NCBI GenBank assembly: GCA_963830455.1
Contig: CAWHMT010000004.1
Coordinates: 630,686-694,685, forward strand
Reading direction: 5' to 3'
From: 20CM-2-65-7 sp963830455
GTDB taxonomy: Bacteria > Gemmatimonadota > Gemmatimonadetes > Gemmatimonadales > GWC2-71-9
Length of the DNA: 64,000 nucleotides
In this document: positions 16,780 to 25,231 of the stretch, in pieces
Position numbering within the stretch: the first letter of the stretch is position 1
Layout of the letters: each line of letters opens with the position of its first letter
Made by a program: the position numbers and the translations under genes
Notes under the pieces: generated by a model
What the model saw: the letters and a program-made list of their open reading frames with translations, nothing else
Databases searched by the model: none
What the model was told of the DNA's origin: nothing

Positions 16780-17867
16780 AGCGGTTTCCCGCGTTCGATC
16801 CACCCGAATACGTCGACTGGAAGGCGGACCCCGCGCTGGTTCGGGCCTTCCGCGCGACCATCGAAGGCGACGCCGAGCGGGCCGCGATCGTGCAGGCGCT
16901 GTCGCGTGACGCGAAGCTCGAGCTGTATCGCGGGTTGTTGCGCGCGCGTTTGCACGACATCGAGCTGAAACGGTGGGTCCGCACCGGCGTCATTTCGAAG
17001 GCGTGGCTCGGGACCGGTGAAGAGGCAACCACGGTCGGTCCCGTCCACGCGCTCGAGCGTGGCACAGACATCGTCGCCCCGATGATCCGCAACGCGGCGG
17101 CGTGCTGCGAGCTGGGGATGCCAGTCGCCGATATGCTGCGCGCCTATCTGGCCACCGCCGATTCGCCGAGCCGGGGGCGCGATCTCCACGTCGGATCGAT
17201 GCGATACGGGGTCTTGCAGCCTATCTCGCACGTCGGCGACATGGTGCCGGTGATCGCCGGCATCGCGCTGACATTCAAGATCAAACGCGAGCCACGCGTG
17301 GCGCTCACCTGGGTCGGCGACGGTTCCACCAAGACCGCCGCCGCGCACGAAGGCACGAACTTCGCCGCGGTGCAGCGCGTCCCCGCCGTCTTCATCATCC
17401 AAAACAACCGGGTCGCACTCGGCACGCGCCTCGAGCAGCACCATCTTCCGGCCGACTTCAAGGACTGGCCGGGGAGCTACGGGGTGTGGGGGGCCGTGTT
17501 CGACGGCAACAACGTGCTCGACGCCTACGCGACGACACGAATCGCCGCCGAGCGGTGTCGTACCGGGAACGGACCGGCGCTGTTAATTGCCGAAACGTTC
17601 CGCATGGGCGGTCACGCGACGCATGACGAGCGCGAAGCCCGCGCAACGTTGTCCCCCGAGCTGTTTACCAAGTGGGGCCAGCGCGATCCGGTCGGCCTCT
17701 ATGAGGAGTACTTGAAGGAAGAAGGGATCTCCGCGAAGCTTCTCGGCGAAGCGGAGCGCGAGATCACGGAACAGGTGGAGCGTGCGGCCGCCGACGCGCT
17801 GGCGAGCCGGGACACAATGCCGGAGGGCGCGACAGCCCTCGAGGGAGTGTATGCGAGCCGCAACTAG
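16776..17867 (+). CDS. Thiamine-diphosphate-dependent dehydrogenase E1 component, alpha subunit (orphan)
   Basis: This 363-residue protein matches the alpha subunit of 2-oxoacid dehydrogenase E1 (pyruvate, branched-chain or acetoin type). The ThDP motif is 'GDGSTKTAAAHEGTNFA' ending in 'IIQNNR'. 'SRGRDLHVGS' and the phosphorylation-loop region 'MGGHATHDE' are also family-typical. The start is the GTG at 16776, overlapping the previous stop. The usual partners (E1 beta, E2 lipoyl acyltransferase, E3) are not adjacent, so it must pair with a subunit encoded elsewhere or have another role. It overlaps the downstream gene by 17 bp. Confidence 0.87.
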   Translation: MKRFPAFDPPEYVDWKADPALVRAFRATIEGDAERAAIVQALSRDAKLELYRGLLRARLHDIELKRWVRTGVISKAWLGTGEEATTVGPVHALERGTDIVAPMIRNAAACCELGMPVADMLRAYLATADSPSRGRDLHVGSMRYGVLQPISHVGDMVPVIAGIALTFKIKREPRVALTWVGDGSTKTAAAHEGTNFAAVQRVPAVFIIQNNRVALGTRLEQHHLPADFKDWPGSYGVWGAVFDGNNVLDAYATTRIAAERCRTGNGPALLIAETFRMGGHATHDEREARATLSPELFTKWGQRDPVGLYEEYLKEEGISAKLLGEAEREITEQVERAAADALASRDTMPEGATALEGVYASRN

Positions 17868-18939
17868 CCTGGTGCTGCTGTTCATCGCCTGCCGCGGTCC
17901 CCAACCCGCCGCGGGCCAATCCGGACAAAACGATCAGCTGCGCGTCCCGGACGGGTTCAGGATTTCGTTGTTCGCGGAGAATCTTCGAGGTGTTCGCTAT
18001 CTCGCGCTCGGGCCGGACAAGGCCATCTACGCGTCCCAGCCCGCGTCGGGGCTCATCGTCAAGCTCGCCGATCGCAATAACGACGGCGTGGCGGACACGA
18101 CGATCAGCGTCGCGCAGGGCCTCCATGGGCCGTTCGGCATCGCGTTCCGCGGGGACACGATGTACGTCGCTGAAGAGCGCGACGTGATCAGGTTCGATCC
18201 AGGACGTGCCCAACCCGTGACCGTGATTTCAGGCATCCCTTCGGGCGGCCATTCGACGCGCACCATCCTGTTCGGCCCGGACGGCAAGCTCTACTTGAGC
18301 GTCGGCTCGTCCTGCAACCTGTGCGATGAGCGCGACTCGCTGCGCGCGGCCGTGTCGCAGTTCAATCGCGACGGCTCCGGCGGACGCATATTCGCGAAGG
18401 GGCTGCGCAACACCGTGGGCATGGCCTTTCACCCGACCACGGGCGAGCTGTGGGGCAACAACAACGACCGTGACAATCTGGGTGACGACATCCCGCCCGA
18501 GCACGTCAACATCATCAAGGACGGCCGCAACTACGGCTGGCCGCAGTGCTATCTGCCCGGCAAGCAGAATCCCGAATATGGCTCGGCCGACTGCTCGCAG
18601 GTCGAGCCGCCGGCGATCACGGTCCAGGCGCACTCGGCGCCGCTCGGGTTGGCATTCTATACGGGAACGCAGTTCCCGGCCGACTATCGCGGCGATGCGT
18701 TCATGACGCTGCACGGGTCGTGGAATCGCTCGGTGCCGACGGGCGCGAAAGTCGTGCGGGTCCAAGTCGACGGCGGCGGCCGTCGCGCGACCGGGGTCGA
18801 CGACTTCATCACGGGCTGGCAGCGGCCGGACGGCTCGCGCTGGGGCCGGCCGGTGGGGCTGTTGGTGCTGCCGGATGGTTCCCTGCTGGTCAGCGATGAC
18901 ATGGGCGGCAAGATCTGGAGGGTGGCTTATGGGCGGTAA
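17851..18939 (+). CDS. Sorbosone dehydrogenase / PQQ-type glucose dehydrogenase-like beta-propeller, secreted
   Basis: The ATG at 17851, inside the 3' end of the E1-alpha gene, is chosen because it gives a signal peptide (MRAATSLVLLFIACRG). The mature part is a six-bladed propeller of the GSDH/sorbosone dehydrogenase family: 'VPDGFRISLFAENLRGVRYL', 'LYLSVGSSCNLCDE', 'AKGLRNTVGMAFHPTTGELW', 'GRNYGWPQCYLPG', 'FMTLHGSWNRSVPTG'. Members are periplasmic and oxidise sugars or aldehydes with PQQ. A lone CNLC pair may bind metal or form a disulphide. It overlaps the next gene by 11 bp. Confidence 0.85.
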   Translation: MRAATSLVLLFIACRGPQPAAGQSGQNDQLRVPDGFRISLFAENLRGVRYLALGPDKAIYASQPASGLIVKLADRNNDGVADTTISVAQGLHGPFGIAFRGDTMYVAEERDVIRFDPGRAQPVTVISGIPSGGHSTRTILFGPDGKLYLSVGSSCNLCDERDSLRAAVSQFNRDGSGGRIFAKGLRNTVGMAFHPTTGELWGNNNDRDNLGDDIPPEHVNIIKDGRNYGWPQCYLPGKQNPEYGSADCSQVEPPAITVQAHSAPLGLAFYTGTQFPADYRGDAFMTLHGSWNRSVPTGAKVVRVQVDGGGRRATGVDDFITGWQRPDGSRWGRPVGLLVLPDGSLLVSDDMGGKIWRVAYGR

Positions 18940-19741
18940 TACGGCGGCGCAGGGCGGCACATGGCGGCGAGGGGCGGCGAAGGCAGTTCTGGCGGCAACT
19001 GTGGCGGTCACGGGACTGGCGTTTTTGCCGCCCTCCGCCGCCCTGCGCCGCCATTCGCCGCCCGACATCCACTCCGAATACGTGAAGTTCACGAGTGGCA
19101 AAGACACCATCACCGCCTACCTCGCCTACCCAGAGCGCCCCGACCCCGCGCCCGCGGTCATCGTGATTCACGAAATCTTCGGCATGTCGGACTTCATCAA
19201 ACAGACGACGGAGCAGCTGGCCAAGGACGGGTTTGTTGCGATCGCTCCCGATCTGTTGTCGCGCCGAGGTGGCACGCCGGCCACGCCGGATTCCGCCCGC
19301 AAACTGATCGCGACGCTGAATCCCGATACCGTCACGATGGATCTCGACGCCACGCGCGCCTACCTCAACAAGACCAAGGCGGTGCGCAGCGGCCAGATCG
19401 GTATCATCGGGTTCTGCTGGGGCGGTGGTCAGAGCTTCCGGTACGCGACCAACGCGCCCGAGCTCAAGGCCTTCGTGGTGTGCTACGGTCCGAGTCCCAA
19501 TCCGGCCGACATGGCGAAGATTCGCGCCAAGGGGCTCGGTGTGTACGGTGAGAACGACGCGCGCATCAATGCGGGGTTGAACGACGCCGCCGCGGCGATG
19601 AAAGCCGCCGGCAAGGACTACCCATACGCGATCTACCCGGGCGTGGGACATGGCTTCCTGCGCAGTCGCGAAAAGCCCGACGTCGCCGATAGCGCATGGG
19701 CCAACGTGATTCGCTTTTTCCGCCAGCAACTGAAGAGCTAA
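18929..19741 (+). CDS. Dienelactone hydrolase family protein, exported
   Basis: The start at ATG 18929 gives an Arg-containing leader with a hydrophobic core ('AVLAATVAVTGLAFL'), so export is likely. The alpha/beta hydrolase has a Cys nucleophile in 'GFCWGGGQS', Asp in 'GENDARIN' and His in 'GVGHGFLR', the Cys-Asp-His triad of dienelactone hydrolases. An early block is 'VIHEIFGMSDFI'. The mature protein is about 235 residues, as usual. The leader codons lie inside a dyad of GGCGGC/GCCGCC repeats. It is the last gene of the plus-strand run and is convergent with the S41-like gene, whose stop it overlaps by 4 bp. Confidence 0.88.
   Translation: MGGNTAAQGGTWRRGAAKAVLAATVAVTGLAFLPPSAALRRHSPPDIHSEYVKFTSGKDTITAYLAYPERPDPAPAVIVIHEIFGMSDFIKQTTEQLAKDGFVAIAPDLLSRRGGTPATPDSARKLIATLNPDTVTMDLDATRAYLNKTKAVRSGQIGIIGFCWGGGQSFRYATNAPELKAFVVCYGPSPNPADMAKIRAKGLGVYGENDARINAGLNDAAAAMKAAGKDYPYAIYPGVGHGFLRSREKPDVADSAWANVIRFFRQQLKS
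18945..19065. repeat. Inverted array of GGCGGC(N)AG / GCCGCCCTCC short repeats
   Basis: The left arm (about 18941-19010) has repeated ggcggcgcagggcggcacat-type units on the plus strand. The right arm (about 19027-19066) has the complementary gccgccctccgccgccctgc units. Together they form a dyad able to fold into a long hairpin, placed across the leader codons of the dienelactone hydrolase. Confidence 0.55.
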
Positions 19742-21069
19742 CGGCGCGCCCGCTCCGTTAGATACGCGCGGGCGCGCTCGAGCACGGCGTCGCGCCCCGC
19801 GAGCACGTCGTCGACCCGCACCTCGACCTGGAAGTCGGGTGCGATCCCCGTCCGGACAACCTCGCGGCCGTCGGGGAAGGCGTCGCGCGTCACGGTCACG
19901 CGCAGCTGCCAGCTGCGAGGAAGGGGCAGGACGGCGGTCTGGCCCGTGCTGCCGGCCGACGTCTCGCCGATGAGCACGCCGCGGTTGCCGGCGCGAAACG
20001 CGACGAGAAAATCCTCGGCCGGGCCCGCGGTGCGCGCCGACACGAGCACGGCCACGGAGCCGGCGTAGGGAATTCCTTCGCGCCGGGCCGGTGGCCAGAT
20101 CGTATCGGACGGCGCCTGAAACCACGCTCCCGACGAGTCGGGTGAGTCGGCGCCGCGATATGCCGGCCGGTACAGCGGCGTGCGCCAGCGCGAGGTGAGG
20201 AACGGCCGCTCGATGAGCCGCGCGAGGATCGCGTAGCCATTCTCCCGCCCTCCCGCCGTCCATGTCGTCTCGCGCAGGTCGAGGATCAGACCTCGGTGCC
20301 GCGGTCCTTCGCGAGCGGCCTCGCCGAGCGCGCGCGCAAACCGCTCCGCAACGTCAGCATCCGCAAACGAGCCAATCCGAATCCAGATCGCGCCGTCGGA
20401 CAGCGTGTCGGCTTCGAACGCGGGAGGTTCGAGTGGCCAGCCCGCGTTGATGGGAACGCTCCGCGTCATGCTGGCCCCGCGCTCCTCGCCGCCGGGCAGC
20501 CTCAGCAGGAGATGCAAGGCCGTGCCGCGCTCGCCCTCGAGCATGCGCGCCACGGCGCGCTCCCAGCGGTATTGCTCGGTGCTCGCCGAGATCTCGGGCA
20601 GCACGGAGTCGCGGATCCAGTCGGCGGCGGGAATCCCCTGGACCGCCACGATCTCGGCGAGGCGCGCGGGTCGCGCCACGCGCATCTCGTCGTTCGTCGC
20701 ATAGTCCATGATGAAGGGCCGGCGCTCGATGCTTTTCAGGGCGAGCGGCGGGCGTGCCACGCGGCTTGCGATGGACGGGGGCGGCAGGAGCTCGAATTGT
20801 CCGTCGTTGAGGAGCGCGCCCCAGCGGCGCAGGCGGCGCACGAACTGGGCATCCGTGGGCACCGGCCGCTCGCCGACATACGAGAGCGTTGCGGCGAACG
20901 CCGAGTCCCAATTCGCGCGCACGCCGTCCCAGTAGGCATAGTTGTAGCGTGCTTCCGCCCAGAATCCCGCGGTCACGAGCTGCCGGTCGAGGGGGGGGAG
21001 GGGCGCACGCTGCGCGGCGAGCATCACCGGGAACCACAGCAGTAGCCACGGCGTACGGGACAATGGCAT
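19738..21069 (-). CDS. S41 (tail-specific protease-like) peptidase family protein with altered active site
   Basis: This is a 443-residue exported protein (leader 'RTPWLLLWFPVMLAAQ'). A TSPc/S41 domain occupies the C-terminal half: 'RGLILDLRETTW', 'YAGSVAVLVSARTAGPAEDF', 'VLIGETSAGSTGQT'. In active family members the block is RT-x-S-(A/G)-AE, with Ser as the nucleophile. Here it reads RTAGPAED, so the Ser position is Gly. Activity as a protease is therefore doubtful. Its start codon overlaps the divergent metallophosphoesterase start, leaving no intergenic promoter. Confidence 0.83.
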   Translation of the reverse strand: MPLSRTPWLLLWFPVMLAAQRAPLPPLDRQLVTAGFWAEARYNYAYWDGVRANWDSAFAATLSYVGERPVPTDAQFVRRLRRWGALLNDGQFELLPPPSIASRVARPPLALKSIERRPFIMDYATNDEMRVARPARLAEIVAVQGIPAADWIRDSVLPEISASTEQYRWERAVARMLEGERGTALHLLLRLPGGEERGASMTRSVPINAGWPLEPPAFEADTLSDGAIWIRIGSFADADVAERFARALGEAAREGPRHRGLILDLRETTWTAGGRENGYAILARLIERPFLTSRWRTPLYRPAYRGADSPDSSGAWFQAPSDTIWPPARREGIPYAGSVAVLVSARTAGPAEDFLVAFRAGNRGVLIGETSAGSTGQTAVLPLPRSWQLRVTVTRDAFPDGREVVRTGIAPDFQVEVRVDDVLAGRDAVLERARAYLTERARR

Positions 21070-22276
21070 GGCCCTAATCTATCTGTTGCTGTTCGCATCG
21101 CCCCAATTGCTGCTGTACCTCTATCTGCGCGACCGCTTACCGCTGTCCGCGCGGCGCTGGCTCGCGTTGGTCTTCACGATCTTCAACATCCCATGGTTCA
21201 TCGTGGCCGCGCGCATGTTCTCCGGCAGCTTGTGGGGCATCAGCCGGATTCCGTACATCGCGCCGTTCATCGCCTGGCAGTTTCTCGGATGGATCTTCTG
21301 CGGCTTGGTTGCGGTGTACGTCGTTGGAAAGGCGGTTAGACGGTTAGTCGGTTGGACGGCTAGTAAACTACGACCCTCGCTAACCGCCCAACCGTCTAAC
21401 CGTCTAACCGTCATATCGCGCCGTCAATTCTTGGCCCGTGCGACCTACGCCTACGCCGCCTCGGGGATCGGGTTGTCAGCCTACGGGATCTGGTCCGCTG
21501 AGCGCCTGCCGGTCGTCACCCGTCGCACCTTGTTCTTTCCCGATCTGCCGCTGCCCCTGAATGGCCTGCGGATCGCGCACGTCTCCGACGTGCATGCCGG
21601 CGTCAACATGTCGGGGGAGAAGATGCAAGAGATCGTGCGCCAGACGAACGCGCTTGGCGCGGACTTGATCGTCCAGACGGGCGACATGATCGACATCTCG
21701 CAGGCCTATATCCCCGAGTACGTGCGCGCGTTCCGCGACCTGCACGCTCCGCTCGGCGTGGTGACGGTGCTCGGCAACCACGATCGCTACACGGGGCAGG
21801 ACGCCGTGATTCGCGGCGTGCGCGACGCGGGGCAGGTGTTCGTGCAGAATGGATCCCACATCATCGAGCGCGGCGGCGCTGGCGTAGCGCTGGTCGGCAT
21901 CGATGACCCGCGCAACTGGCGCGCGGATGATCCGCAGGACGACGATCTGGACCTCGCGCTGCGCCGCACGCCACCGGCCGGTGATGCATTTCGGATCTTG
22001 CTCGCGCATCGCCCCGGCGCATTCGACGGCGCGATCCCGCGCGCGATCCCCCTCACCCTCGCCGGGCACATCCACGGTGGGCAATTCTACCTGCCCGTGA
22101 TCGGATGGTCGCCGGGGCGGCTGATTACCAAGTACGTGATGGGCCATTTCCAAAATGGCGCGAGCCAGCTGTACGTGAGCCGGGGGATTGGTGTCGTCGG
22201 GATTCCGCTGCGCGTCTTCGCCCCGCCGGAGATCGCGCTGTTCGAATTACGACGGTCGGGCGGCCCGACGGCCTGA
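21068..22276 (+). CDS. Membrane-anchored metallophosphoesterase (YkuE/YaeI-like)
   Basis: This is a 402-residue protein. Residues 1-90 contain about three transmembrane segments ('LIYLLLFASPQLLLYLYL', 'FTIFNIPWFIVAAR', 'FLGWIFCGLVAVYVVG'). From about residue 165 a calcineurin-like phosphoesterase domain follows: 'IAHVSDVHAG' (DxH), 'VQTGDMID', 'VLGNHDRYTG' (GNHD), 'LAHRPGAFD' and 'LAGHIHGGQF' (GHxH). It probably hydrolyses phospholipid or UDP-sugar phosphoesters at the membrane. Codons about 88-115 consist of a GACGGTTAG-type dyad repeat that adds residues between the membrane and catalytic parts. Confidence 0.88.
   Translation: MALIYLLLFASPQLLLYLYLRDRLPLSARRWLALVFTIFNIPWFIVAARMFSGSLWGISRIPYIAPFIAWQFLGWIFCGLVAVYVVGKAVRRLVGWTASKLRPSLTAQPSNRLTVISRRQFLARATYAYAASGIGLSAYGIWSAERLPVVTRRTLFFPDLPLPLNGLRIAHVSDVHAGVNMSGEKMQEIVRQTNALGADLIVQTGDMIDISQAYIPEYVRAFRDLHAPLGVVTVLGNHDRYTGQDAVIRGVRDAGQVFVQNGSHIIERGGAGVALVGIDDPRNWRADDPQDDDLDLALRRTPPAGDAFRILLAHRPGAFDGAIPRAIPLTLAGHIHGGQFYLPVIGWSPGRLITKYVMGHFQNGASQLYVSRGIGVVGIPLRVFAPPEIALFELRRSGGPTA
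21332..21412. repeat. Inverted array of GACGGTTAG short repeats within the metallophosphoesterase gene
   Basis: The left arm gcggttagacggttagtcgg plus gttggacggctag (21332-21363) is the reverse complement, with few mismatches, of the right arm taaccgcccaaccgtctaac plus cgtctaaccgtc (21381-21412). Each arm holds three to four copies of a 9-nt GACGGTTAG-like unit. The reading frame stays open across it. Confidence 0.75.
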
Positions 22277-22286
22277 CGGCCGGAGG

Positions 22287-22886
22287 TCACGCACTGATCG
22301 ATCGCCAGGCTGCTTCGATCACGAGGCGAACACTGGCGTCGCCCGGTTTCCATTCCGCGGCGACGATTTTTCGCAGGGCATGACTGACCACCGAGAGCCA
22401 CACACCCGCCCAGACGTCGACGGCTCCCGCGCGTACCGTACCCTGCGCCTTGCCTTCCGCGACGATGCGTTCGAGCGCCGCGCGAAAGTCGCGCTCGGTC
22501 TTGCGGCTTTCGTCATCGAGCACGGACAGCGGCTCCAGCAGTCCCAGCTTCACGATCGCGGTCTCCTGGGTGGCGCCCTCCACCAACCCGTGCGCCACGG
22601 CGGTGAGCTGCGCACGCGCCGTTCCCGCCTCGGGATCGCGCGCCGTTTCCTGGACGATCCGGGCCGCCCAGCGCTGCGCTGCCCGGTACAGCTCGTTCAC
22701 CAGGTGCTGCTTGCTCGCGAAATGGCGGTAGATCGTCCCCTCGGCGATCCCGGCTTTCTTCGCGATCTGCGCGGTCGTCGTGTCGTGATAGCCCCGCGTG
22801 GTGAACAGCTCGAGCGCCGATCGGATCAGGCGCTGGCGGGTGAGATCGGCAGAGCCGGTCGAGGGTGGTGAGGAGGGATGCGTCAC
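22287..22886 (-). CDS. TetR/AcrR family transcriptional regulator
   Basis: This 199-residue regulator starts at GTG (22886). The N-terminal HTH is canonical: 'LIRSALELFTTRGYHDTTTA', 'IAKKAGIAEGTIYRHFASK'. The C-terminal ligand-binding domain has no recognisable effector signature. It is divergent from the saccharopine-dehydrogenase-like gene across 66 bp, the obvious place for its operator and for control of that gene. Confidence 0.92.
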   Translation of the reverse strand: MTHPSSPPSTGSADLTRQRLIRSALELFTTRGYHDTTTAQIAKKAGIAEGTIYRHFASKQHLVNELYRAAQRWAARIVQETARDPEAGTARAQLTAVAHGLVEGATQETAIVKLGLLEPLSVLDDESRKTERDFRAALERIVAEGKAQGTVRAGAVDVWAGVWLSVVSHALRKIVAAEWKPGDASVRLVIEAAWRSISA

Positions 22887-22952
22887 GGTGGCGAATCTAC
22901 TAGCTTTCCGGCCGTTTCATCCCCCAAAAAATCATCTGGAGGCGTTGACGCG

Positions 22953-24089
22953 ATGCGCATGCTCGTCCTGGGCGCCGGGCTACAGGGTTCCGCCTGTGCA
23001 TATGACCTGTTGCAGCGTCCTGAGGTGGAGCGCGTCACGCTGGCGGATCTCCACCCCGAGCGCGTGCCGGCGTTCCTCAAAAAGAAAAAGAGCAAGCGGC
23101 TGGTGACGACGCGGCTCGATGCGAAGAAGGCCGGAGCCTTGCGCAAGCTCATGCGCCGTCACGATGCCGTCATGAATGCGCTGCCGTACTACTTCAATTA
23201 TCCGGTCGCCAAGGCCGCCGTCACGAGCGGACTCCACTGCGCGGATCTGGGCGGCAACACCGAAATCGTTCAGAAGCAGAAGACCCTGCACAAGGCCGCG
23301 CAGCGCAAGCGGGTGTCCGTCATTCCCGACTGCGGCCTCGCGCCCGGGATGGTCAACATCATCGCGGCTGAAGGCATCCGGCGCGTCGGTGAGGCGGAGA
23401 GCGTGAAGATCTTTGTGGGCGGCCTGCCGCAGAAACCGGAGCCGCCGCTCAACTATCAGATCGTGTATTCGCTCGAGGGGGCGCTCGACTACTACACGAC
23501 GCCGTCCTGGGTGCTGCGCGAGGGCCGTCCGGAGCGCGTGGACGCGTTGTCGGAGCTCGAGGACGTTCCGTTCCCGAGTCCCGTCGGCACACTCGAGGCG
23601 TTCCATACCGGCGGTGGCATCTCGACTATGCCGTGGGCGTACAGCGGTAAAGTGCGAACGATGGAATACAAAACGTTGCGCTATCCCGGACATGCGGCGA
23701 TCATGCGCCCCATTCGTGAGATGGGACTGCTATCGCTCGATCCCGTCCGCGTGCGTGGAACGAAGATCGTGCCGCGCGATGCGTTCATCGCCGCGGTATC
23801 GCCCCAGCTCACCAAGCCTGACGGCCGCGATCTTGTGGCGCTCCGCGTGGAAGTGCGGGGGAAGAGCGGCTCGCGCGTGGCCTGGCAGCTGCTCGACTAT
23901 TACGACGATGCAACCGGCATCAGCGCGATGATGCGCGCCACCGGCTTTTCGCTCGCGATCACCGGCGTGATGCAGGTGGATGGACGGATTAGCTCAGCGG
24001 GCGTGCACACGCCCGACGAAGCGGTGCCGTTTCAGGCCTACGTCGATGAGCTGCGGCAGCGGGGCGTGCGGATCGAGGAGGTTCAGTAA
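22953..24089 (+). CDS. Saccharopine dehydrogenase family (lysine 6-dehydrogenase-like) oxidoreductase
   Basis: The ATG at 22953 is preceded by TGGAGG at about 10 nt and gives MRMLVLGAGLQGSACAYDLL, a proper Rossmann start; a longer in-frame extension lacks these features. The 378-residue protein has 'NALPYYFNYPVAKAAVTSGL', 'DLGGNTEIV' and 'VIPDCGLAPGMVN', as in saccharopine-dehydrogenase-fold lysine 6-dehydrogenases and carboxynorspermidine-type enzymes. It is NAD(P)-dependent; the substrate is probably a lysine-derived amino acid. It is divergent from the TetR gene and its end overlaps the convergent barrel gene by 7 bp. Confidence 0.87.
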   Translation: MRMLVLGAGLQGSACAYDLLQRPEVERVTLADLHPERVPAFLKKKKSKRLVTTRLDAKKAGALRKLMRRHDAVMNALPYYFNYPVAKAAVTSGLHCADLGGNTEIVQKQKTLHKAAQRKRVSVIPDCGLAPGMVNIIAAEGIRRVGEAESVKIFVGGLPQKPEPPLNYQIVYSLEGALDYYTTPSWVLREGRPERVDALSELEDVPFPSPVGTLEAFHTGGGISTMPWAYSGKVRTMEYKTLRYPGHAAIMRPIREMGLLSLDPVRVRGTKIVPRDAFIAAVSPQLTKPDGRDLVALRVEVRGKSGSRVAWQLLDYYDDATGISAMMRATGFSLAITGVMQVDGRISSAGVHTPDEAVPFQAYVDELRQRGVRIEEVQ

Positions 24090-25231
24090 CTCCAGGCGGT
24101 TCCGAAGGTGACTTCCGATCCTTCCGTCCCCCAGCCGGCATGCAGCGTGATGATCGTGTTTCGGAGCATGGCCAGCGCGACCCCGCCGCCCCAGGCGGCA
24201 TGCAATCCCTCTGTGGTGAGCTGCACCGACTCTCCGGGACCGAACACCCGCCCCACGTCGTAGAACGCGAATAGTTTTACCTCGAGCACGCGCGGCGCCC
24301 ACATCAACCCGTAGCGTGCCTCGAGACTGGCGAGCAACTTCCCCGGCCCGATGAACCGGCCGTCGTGATAGCCGCGCAGCGAGCGGCGGCCGCCCATCGC
24401 GACGAACGGGCCCTCGCTCGACTCCATCGTCATCTGGGCCGAGAGCGGTGGCGCTCCGGTCATGCTCTCGCCGCCAAGCCGGGCCGCGAGGATCAGTCGC
24501 TCGAGCGGGTGGACGTAGGCGCGCAAACCCGCGGTCGTGCGAGTGTAGCCGCGTCCCCAGCCGACCAATGCCTCGGCGAAAATCCCGCCGTGCGGATCCG
24601 GCTCGAGGTCGCGTGAGTCGAACACGAGGCCTACGCGTCCCACCGCGTCCGTGAACGGGTCCTCCTCGTCGGTGATCGTGCCCGATGCGCGGTCCCGCTG
24701 AAATACGCTGCCCCCAGGCAGCTCGCGGAAATCGGTGCGGTCGATCGTGCCCCCCACAAGGGCGCGCAGTCGTCCCACGAGCCGCCGCTGCACCGTGGCC
24801 CGCGCGCCCCCCGTCGTGCGGGCGACCTGGTAGAAATGCGAGCGGCCGATCAGGCTGTCGGAATCGAACGGCGCATCGTTTCCCTGGCCGTAATAACCCA
24901 GGCGATTGCCGCGGATCAGGCTGAGCGTGAGACCGAGACGCCAGCCATCCCAGTACGCCGGGAGCTGCCCGTCGAGAATGAAGGCGTAACTGCCCTGAGT
25001 GCTCCCCCCGACGTCCAGTGCGAACCGGCCGAAGTTCGGTTCGGGGCGTTCGGCGAAGCCCATCGGACTCGAAACGTCGTAGTGCCCCGAGAACCAGAAT
25101 CCGTCGGCTGAGCTGTAATAGAAGAACGGGTAGAGGTGGTCGACCCACTGGTTCCGGGGATCGGGCTCCTGCTGTGCCGCCAGGGACCTTGTGGCGAGCG
25201 CGAGCAGCGCGAGGATCAGGTACGCGCGAAT
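24083..25231 (-). CDS. BamA/TamA-like outer membrane beta-barrel protein (surface antigen D15 domain)
   Basis: The reading frame is open far upstream, but the leader 'RAYLILALLALATRSLAAQQ' begins near 25231. No ATG, GTG or TTG lies at that point; ATT (25231) and CTG (25219) are the candidates, so the start is uncertain. The body of about 360 residues alternates hydrophobic and polar residues. It contains the D15 signature 'GGRRSLRGYHDGRFIG', 'FYDVGRVFG' and a C-terminal aromatic (Trp-Ser-Tyr end), all outer-membrane barrel features. No POTRA repeats are seen, so it is a stand-alone barrel. It follows the asparaginase gene with a short overlap. Confidence 0.8.
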   Translation of the reverse strand: MRAYLILALLALATRSLAAQQEPDPRNQWVDHLYPFFYYSSADGFWFSGHYDVSSPMGFAERPEPNFGRFALDVGGSTQGSYAFILDGQLPAYWDGWRLGLTLSLIRGNRLGYYGQGNDAPFDSDSLIGRSHFYQVARTTGGARATVQRRLVGRLRALVGGTIDRTDFRELPGGSVFQRDRASGTITDEEDPFTDAVGRVGLVFDSRDLEPDPHGGIFAEALVGWGRGYTRTTAGLRAYVHPLERLILAARLGGESMTGAPPLSAQMTMESSEGPFVAMGGRRSLRGYHDGRFIGPGKLLASLEARYGLMWAPRVLEVKLFAFYDVGRVFGPGESVQLTTEGLHAAWGGGVALAMLRNTIITLHAGWGTEGSEVTFGTAWSY

